Below, in pieces: positions 57,331 through 64,000 of a stretch of 64,000 nucleotides of DNA. The position numbers and the translations under genes were made by a program. Origin of the DNA: Oxytricha trifallax (lineage: Eukaryota > Ciliophora > Spirotrichea > Sporadotrichida > Oxytrichidae); NCBI GenBank assembly GCA_000711775.1, contig ARYC01016986.1, positions 1 through 64,000 of the forward strand. The letters run 5' to 3'. Positions within the stretch are counted from its first letter, which is position 1. Every line of letters starts with the position of its first letter. The notes under the pieces were generated by a model, which was not told where the DNA came from, did no database searches, and was given only the letters and a program-made list of their open reading frames with translations.

Positions 57331-58208
57331 TTCTGACCGAAAACCCCCTCCTCCGTCTGCCGAGACCCCTCTCCTCAACCAACCCCCCCCCCCTCACTTT
57401 ATTGTAATTTTTTCATAAACTTATTTTTTACTCAAAATAAATTTCTTGCCCTGTGGTCCGCTATTACCATTATAAATATAACTTTATATGATTAACTACG
57501 TCCGTCGCCTTTTTGAAAACATCCTTTCATAGGAAAATAATTTTATCACATTCCTTTTGACTTTCACTAACAGACAATTATTTTAAATACAATTTTCTAA
57601 TAACTTAAATCACTTTTATTCAAGAACATATTAAGAAATAATAAAATAATTTCCCAATTAATTTTCTTTACTTCATTTCTTTATAAATACTTTTAATATA
57701 ATTTTTACTTTATTAAGTTAACTATTAATAAAATCTTTTTTTATTCATTAATGTATTTAATGGTAATCCATAACAAAAGAAATTATTAAGGACTTTCCCA
57801 TAACCAAAAAAGATTTTATTAATAGTTAACTTAATAAAGTAAAAATTATATTAAAAGTATTTATAAAGAAATGAAGTAAAGAAAATTAATTGGGAAATTA
57901 TTTTATTATTTCTTAATATGTTCTTGAATAAAAGTGATTTAAGTTATTAGAAAATTGTATTTAAAATAATTGTCTGTTAGTGAAAGTCAAAAGGAATGTG
58001 ATAAAATTATCTTCCTATGAAAGGATGTTTTCAAAAAGACGACCGACGTAGTTAATCAAATAAAATAATAATTATAATAGTAATAGCGGACCAAAAGGCA
58101 AGAAATTTATTTTGAGTAAAAATAAGTTTATGAAATTATAATAAAGCGAGGGGGGGTTGGTTGAGGAGAGGGGTCTCGGCAGACGGAGAAGGGGGTTTTC
58201 GGTCAGAA
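57331..58208. repeat. Fold-back element, family A copy 2 (C-rich ends)
   Basis: Palindrome of about 878 bp. Left arm starts TTCTGACCGAAAACCCCCTC; right arm ends GGGGTTTTCGGTCAGAA. Arms of about 410 bp, loop about 60 bp near 57770. Internal TTTCTTGCCCTG, GCTATTAC, ACTACGTCCGTC and TTTCATAGGAAAATA are shared with the 44.7-kb copy. Arm identity is high but not perfect. Confidence 0.9.
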
Positions 58209-58382
58209 CAGGAATTTTTTTTAAATTTAATTTGATTTAAAACTATTATCTGAATCACTATAATCATTTTAACTAAATGATCAAATATCAATATTTTAAA
58301 ATATTTATTTTTTTAATATTTTTATCTTTTTTGTTAAATATAATATACAATATTATTTAGTCATCAGCACATTTTAATTAAG

Positions 58383-59057
58383 GTAATTTTTTTTTTACTT
58401 AATTTAGGAGTCATATAATTTTTGGAAATCAACCTGAGATTTACAACTAATTTTTAATAAATTATTTAGTAAAATATAATCTGGATTTGACTTTTTAATG
58501 CGTTGACTAAAGAGAACTACTCCACTGATTATCTCGCAAGCTTTTTTATTAAAATCTCAAGTGATATCTAATAGATTGCTGAAGTTTAGGCCCATCTGTG
58601 CATTAACATCAAGGTAGCTGTTGAAATACTTGGTTCGATCAGTCACAATACACCATTATTTTAATTGATTCTGCGTATCTGATAATAAACACTGTAAATT
58701 TGAGTAAAAGATTTTGATTAACAATACAATTTTTTACTCAAATTTACAGTGTTTATAATCAGATACGCAGAATCAATTAAAATAATGGTGTATTGTGACT
58801 GATCGAACCAAGTATTTCAACAGCTACCTTGATGTTAATGCACAGATGGGCCTAAACTTCAGCAATCTATTAGATATCACTTGAGATTTTAATAAAAAAG
58901 CTTGCGAGATAATCAGTGGAGTAGTTCTCTTTAGTCAACGCATTAAAAAGTCAAATCCAGATTATATTTTACTAAATAATTTATTAAAAATTAGTTGTAA
59001 ATCTCACGTTGATTTCCAAAAATTATATGACTCCTAAATTAAGTAAAAAAAAATTAC
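58383..59057. repeat. 675-bp palindrome with coding arms
   Basis: Almost perfect inverted arms around a centre near 58720. Each arm reads, towards its outer end, a protein block (see next entry). Only a handful of differences between arms were noticed. Confidence 0.9.
58740..59050 (+). CDS. Coding block in right arm (mirrored on minus strand)
   Basis: Reads LQCLQSDTQNQLKQWCIVTD, RTKYFNSYLDVNAQMGLNFS, NLLDIT, then one TGA, and in the same frame DFNKKACEIISGVVLFSQRI, KKSNPDYILLNNLLKISCKS, HVDFQKLYDSQ. GATATCACTTGA between GAT repeats might be a 12-bp IES whose removal gives NLLDFNKKAC; alternatively a true stop. The left arm carries the same block on the minus strand (about 58390-58700). Confidence 0.5.
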
Positions 59058-60970
59058 ATCATCAATTTAAAACTCTTATGAAATATTTCCTTTTAAAAAT
59101 GATAAACCCTAATATCATTTTTATTTGCATAAATGTTTAATTTTAAAATAAAATTATTTATATGGTTTATGGTTATTTAATATTGTGAATTTAATTTTAA
59201 AGTTAATTTATATAAATATAATAATGAAGAGATAATATTCAGCCCTAATAAAAAAGATGTTTATTATATAGCCTAAATTAATTACAGTGACAAAAGCATA
59301 TATAATAAGAAAGAATTGAGCTCTTAAGATAAAGTCCTCACTTAATTTCATTAAAAATTTCAGGGAGCACCTGTCTCACAATAATTTTTATGTAAATATA
59401 AAAAAAATTCAACAAATTAAGCCCAAATAAAATTTTTTTTATTTATTAGTAACTTTTTAAGGTATGATAGCTAAAATAAATTGTGAAAAAAAATTAAATT
59501 AGACATATAAAAGTTGTTTTTATCATGATTTCTTTGAATTATTTCATTCGTTATAATCCAAAATTAAACCTATAGTATTTCATATCCTTAAGAGGAAAAA
59601 ATCTATATATAATTACGATATTTAAAGAAAATAGAAAACTAATTTAAACAATTTAAGTCATCTCGTTCCTTAGGTTTACACATAATAATTCTCTTTACTT
59701 CAGGTAAGTATATATTTTTCTTTAACTTTAGTTGCAGATTTTACATTCAAAAATTGATGAATATTATAAATAGGAAAATGAGAATAAAATAAATTCATCC
59801 ATAATTAATATAATTACAATAGCCATCCTTTTGATTAGTCTATTATTCTTTTTATTACGTATACTTATTTAAGAAAATCATAAAAACAACTTAAAATGAT
59901 TATTATTTTAATTCTATTATAAACTATCAACTTTTTCAAGCTATTTTACCCACTAATAAATAACTAAAAAAATATTTATATTTTTTTAAGGGTATTGAAA
60001 CCCAAGGCTCCCTTGAGAGATTCAGAGTTTACAAAAAATATCATTAATATAAGAATTAATTTATAGTACTAAAAAATTTTCAATTTTTCATAAGTAAAGT
60101 ATAAAAAAGAAAATTTCTAGTACAATCTTAGTGGTTCACTCTCTTGTTTGGAACGAGTCAAACCCCTTTATGATTTTTTTATGTTTTTGTTGATATGTGT
60201 AATTTTAGAGATTTGGGTTTCTTTGATTAATAATTAGTTATATTTATGCTGATTATTAGAATTAAGAAAATTTTTTTGGAGATCATTTTTTTTGGACACC
60301 TCTATATGTATATATGATTAAATGAGTAGGAAAACTTTAATCGAAAATTTAAAAGCTATAACCATTGTTATAAAAGATATTTACTTGTATAAAAAAAAAT
60401 GATCAATTTAATTAATTATTTTTGTCTAAATAAATATTTATTTATCAAATATTTTTTAACATTTTAATTAAATTCTTATCAATTAAAGTTGATTAATGAT
60501 TTATTTAAACTTTTTATCTATAATATAGAAATAATAAATTGTTGTAAGAGCTTATTTAAAAAGTTTTAATTAATTTTTCATGCATAAATAAGTGCATAAA
60601 TATTCCAAATATTTAAGTGATCCTAAATTTATACCATTTGGTATATTTGCTAAATATTTTGTTGTAAAATATGCAAAAATGCTTGACAATTATTAATAAA
60701 TTATCTCAAAAATCTCTTATAAATAAAGCACTTATTAAAAAAAAGATCTTTTATTAAAAGTCTATTAAAATGTTGAAGTTGTAAATAAGTTTTCAATATT
60801 TGTTTTAATTTTTTACATCTGATTCCATTCTAATATAAATAACATAATCAATAATTTACTTAAGAGGGTAATAAATATAGTTTAAATTAAATTAGGATTT
60901 AATAACTAAGTTCAATACTTTATCAAATGCTCTATAATAATAAATAAATAATTATAAACACCTAATAAAG
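59058..60970. other. AT-rich, no gene seen
   Basis: A stretch near 60157-60223 (AAACCCCTTTATG ... GTTGATATGTGTAATT) loosely resembles the telomere-bearing terminal repeat of 41.7 kb. Nothing else recognised. Confidence 0.4.
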
Positions 60971-60971
60971 T

Positions 60972-61266
60972 TAAATCTAAATATGAAAAACTTCATAAAT
61001 TATTAAAAAATTATAATGGGAATACAAATGAACTTCAATCATCGATATTGGATTTTCAAGGAAATAGCAATAGCTAAAAAAACTTAAAAATGTTTATGGA
61101 AAAATTATTTTTTTACAAATTATCTCATAAAAAATAGTTGATAGAATAAATTTTTAAGTATTATAGTAAATCAAAATTAAAAATTAGAAAGTTAATAACA
61201 CTAAACACAATAATATAAAGATCCATATTAAAGGCAAACGCCAAAGCCAAAGAGGCCTTTAAATGA
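60972..61266 (+). CDS. Lysine-rich small coding block
   Basis: Open frame KYEKLHKLLKNYNGNTNELQ, SSILDFQGNSNSQKNLKMFM, EKLFFYKLSHKKQLIEQIFK, IQRSILKANAKAKEAFK to TGA 61264-61266. Start not found. Helical and basic; no family recognised. Confidence 0.45.
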
Positions 61267-62009
61267 TTTGTGGTGGTTTGAATAGAAACTATTAAGAGAT
61301 TGAACCACTAAGTTCCTACTTAACAAAATTTAATAAAATTTATTGTAAATTTTACGAATAAGAAAAATCGAAAATTTTTATGAATTACTATAAATTAATT
61401 CTTAAATCAATGATATTATTTGGAAGCTCTGGATGTCCCCAAAGATCTTAGGATTTCAATATCCTTATGAGCTCTAAGTGGTTATTACCCGTTTTTTTAA
61501 ATAAAATTTATTTACTTGATTGATTTAAGTTATTAAATTATTCAAAAATTATAGAGGTGTAAAATGCTTCCAATCGAAATTCCCAACTTGTGCATTTATA
61601 GCACATGAGAGTAATATTGAAGTTATTAATTACGATTTTCTTAAATCAATCGTTTATTATGATTTTGGGAGTGAAAAGACTGACCGAATTCATTATCACA
61701 AAAAAGTAATTAGTTATTAAATATTCTTTATTTAAAATAATAAGTTCAATTGAATAACATTACATTGATTAATTAAAGAATTTAAATAAATTCACTCTTA
61801 CGGGATATTGTTTCTATGTATAAATTACTTATTAATAATTTAATTTAATCATTAATCTTCTTTTAACTAAAGCATTAAAGTATGGCAAAATTTAACATAA
61901 AATAGCATTTATAGGTGGTTATATTCAAAAAAATTAAGTATCAATCATTTTAATTAGCTTGAATTGATTTGGATATTAATTGAGTAAACCTTTAAATTTA
62001 TCATTGTGG
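61267..62009. other. AT-rich, nothing seen
   Basis: No gene or repeat recognised by eye. Confidence 0.4.
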
Positions 62010-62390
62010 GAATAAATTCGAAATTGTGGTAACTAAAAATAACCAAATTAAAATAAATCAAATTAGTGGCAGTTAATGTTGGCTAAATGTTCGATAAGAT
62101 CTTGAGCTCATTCGATAGTGGATTTAAACTAGCTTGACTTTACTATTGTGGTACTAACTATTGCATTCATGGATTGAGATAACTTCACATTTATTAGTTG
62201 GAATAATTTTATGAATAAAATAGCGTTTAATAAAAGCGAGGATTTCTTGAACCAAAGATAAGTTAAAATAGTGCTGGAATAGTAAAATCAAGCTGATATT
62301 TATTCGCTATCAAATGACCCTTAGATCATATCAAATATTTAGCAAACATTAACGACCACTAATTTGATTTATTATATATTTAAATATAAA
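62010..62390. repeat. Fold-back element, family B copy 6 (degenerate)
   Basis: Keeps GGCAGTTAATGTTGGC, GATCTTGAGCTCATTCGATA and TAGCTTGACTTTACTATTG, with partial complements at the right (ACTAATTTGATTTA end). The oldest-looking copy of the family. Confidence 0.6.
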
Positions 62391-62830
62391 TGATTTCCCG
62401 TTATCTAATTAATTTTACTATATTCTTTGCCTTTTGAATACCTCGATAATACTCATTCATATAATAAATAAATAGCTTCTGAATTAATTACTATAAAAGA
62501 TTTTTTGTGATCAAATTTATTGTAAATTTTTAGATATATAATGGTCTTAATATTAAATATAAACAATTATTTTTATAGATAAATTAATTTAATTTTTTTA
62601 TATTAAAAATCAATTATTGTTTCATAATGTCATTTCCTTCCTATTAAATTATATATTAATAGAATAAATTCTAGCATTTATATTTACGAAATAAATAATT
62701 TTACTTTATATATTTTTTTCAAATATTTTACAATTAATTACAATTTTTATATTTTTAAATAGTGTTAATTTAATTAAAATGATTATTTTCAAATTTTTTG
62801 TAGAGTAAGATTTTTATAGACATCATTACA

Positions 62831-63040
62831 ATGTCTAAAGATAAAAAAGCTAAATAAAACATAAATGATAATTGTCGGCCAGAGAATCCCCTCTACAAAC
62901 CATCCCTCAACTCTCAATCAACCGATATGTCCTCCCCACCACCTACTTCGCCCCTCCAACATCCCTTGAAATAACCTATCTTAATTCAAATTTTCAATCA
63001 TTAGAATCTAAATTGATTTCCTTCTTGGCATCTCGATATT
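62831..63040 (+). CDS. N-terminal coding block cut by a terminal repeat
   Basis: ATG 62831: SKDKKAKQNINDNCRPENPL, YKPSLNSQSTDMSSPPPTSP, LQHPLKQ. GC rises to normal gene level between 62870 and 62970. An alternative overlapping frame is also open (LQTIPQLSINRYVLPTTYF). Coding quality ends where a TBE-like terminal repeat starts at 63041. Confidence 0.45.
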
Positions 63041-63115
63041 CAAAAACCCAAAAGACCTTAATGAGTTTTATAAGTGTTTTAATTGATGAGGGTAAAGTTG
63101 AGGATTAGGGTTGAA
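63038..63115 (+). repeat. Solo TBE-like terminal repeat
   Basis: ATTCAAAAACCCAAAAGACC, then TTAATGAGTTTTATAAGTGT and ATTAGGG, aligns with the left terminal repeat at 41696-41770 over about 75 bp. Any partner would lie beyond the window. Confidence 0.6.
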
Positions 63116-63544
63116 GAACAACTTAATTTCACTATTTATGTTAAATTGAATGCAATTTATCATTTTTATGATGGAAAATTATATTCTTTTATATTTTTTC
63201 ATCTTATTATTTGTAGAAATATTATGTAGAAATAAATCCACATACAAAATTTAAATGAAATTACATTTTTCTTTTGCTTTACCTATTTAATTAAACTTAC
63301 TAAATTATATGAAATACTAATAATTTAATTACTTGACGCTACATTTTTGGAAATGCTTTGGTACTAATTCATAAAAGTCAAGTTAAATAAAGTCATTCTT
63401 GCACATATTATTTTACATCCAACTAGCTTTTGTTGAAGCTAGTTTAACTTTCTCAAAAATTAATTTATTTTCAATCTAAATTTGTGAATTTCAAGAAATA
63501 TGTCAAGATGCTGTAGTTAAATAGTCTATCAGTCATAAAAATAT

Positions 63545-63611
63545 TGTTCTGGCCTGACAACCTTTATAATAAATGTCAGGCCTGACAACCTTTTTAATTA
63601 TTGTCAGGCGA
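63545..63611. repeat. CCTGACA hairpin cluster
   Basis: Contains the 14-bp perfect palindrome TGTCAGGCCTGACA and three spaced CCTGACAACC / TGTCAGG blocks at about 28-bp steps, able to form alternative hairpins. Confidence 0.65.
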
Positions 63612-64000
63612 GGCAATTTTAGATGTTATGTTCCAAAAGTAATTAAGAGTAGAACATTGTTCTAAGTATCTCTACTAAATATCAAGGGTCCATCAATATC
63701 ATTCAAGATATTCAAATAGGCACCCTATAAAAGCCATTTGGATTTTATCTAAAACCAAAATGAATTAACAATACTAATAGTAAATATAAAGTAGAAAAAT
63801 AAATAGAACAACAAAAATATTAGAGGTTAAAGATTAAATTTCAAATTATTGATACTAATCGTACTTAAAAACATTTAAGAAAATTTGTAGCCTGATAATT
63901 ATTAAAAAAGTTGTCATGCAATGAAAATAATTGAAATTCAAATAATAATAAAAAAATAAATATTAAAAACATAATTTACAATAAAGTTAAAGAAAAGTGC
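63612..64000. other. AT-rich window end, nothing seen
   Basis: No gene recognised. Confidence 0.4.

Noticed and set aside
1-64000. CRISPR array, tRNA, rRNA, bacterial operons
   Set aside because: No spaced direct-repeat array, no cloverleaf or rRNA-like sequence seen, and introns plus TAA/TAG=Gln rule out a bacterial source.

Overview
This window looks like germline (micronuclear) DNA of a hypotrich/stichotrich spirotrich ciliate, a relative of Oxytricha or Stylonychia. Four things in the sequence point there. (1) Clear genes read through TAA and TAG as glutamine and end at TGA. (2) Genes are broken by short AT-rich inserts bounded by 2-10 bp direct repeats (pointers), and deleting one copy plus the insert restores the reading frame or family alignment, which is internal eliminated sequence (IES) behaviour. 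(3) Introns are mostly tiny (about 30-60 bp, GT..AG). (4) C4A4/G4T4-like telomeric tracts sit inside inverted terminal repeats, as in telomere-bearing (TBE) transposons. The species is not determinable by eye.

Layout. 1-7.9 kb: a TBE-like DNA transposon cluster with a decayed plus-strand ORF, a minus-strand spliced ORF, an open 337-codon DD34E transposase and an open 746-codon chromodomain protein. 8-34.3 kb: the gene-dense part. It holds a NAK-family protein kinase, an AT-hook/Cys-cluster protein, ribosomal protein uL23 (RPL23A), a long Gln/Asn-rich protein, an NTA1-like amidase, an EGF membrane protein, a secreted protein, a GAF-domain protein, two large low-complexity proteins, a GC-rich locus of foreign composition (29.96-32.2 kb), and a STIL-like centriole protein. 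34.3-64 kb: a very AT-rich, germline-limited-looking region. It is packed with long palindromes (fold-back elements of at least two families, 0.2-1 kb), telomeric-repeat-bearing terminal repeats, and scattered short coding blocks that look like macronuclear-destined segments.

The most interesting signals are the hand-resolved pointer/IES pairs, two long palindromes whose arms each carry the same coding block on opposite strands (40.2-41.0 and 58.4-59.1 kb), a C-rich-armed fold-back family (44.7 and 57.3 kb), and a six-copy palindromic element family. Many small genes here are invisible to an ORF search that treats TAA/TAG as stops. All translations were done by eye, so splice, start and IES boundaries need computational confirmation. 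No tRNA, rRNA or CRISPR was recognised.
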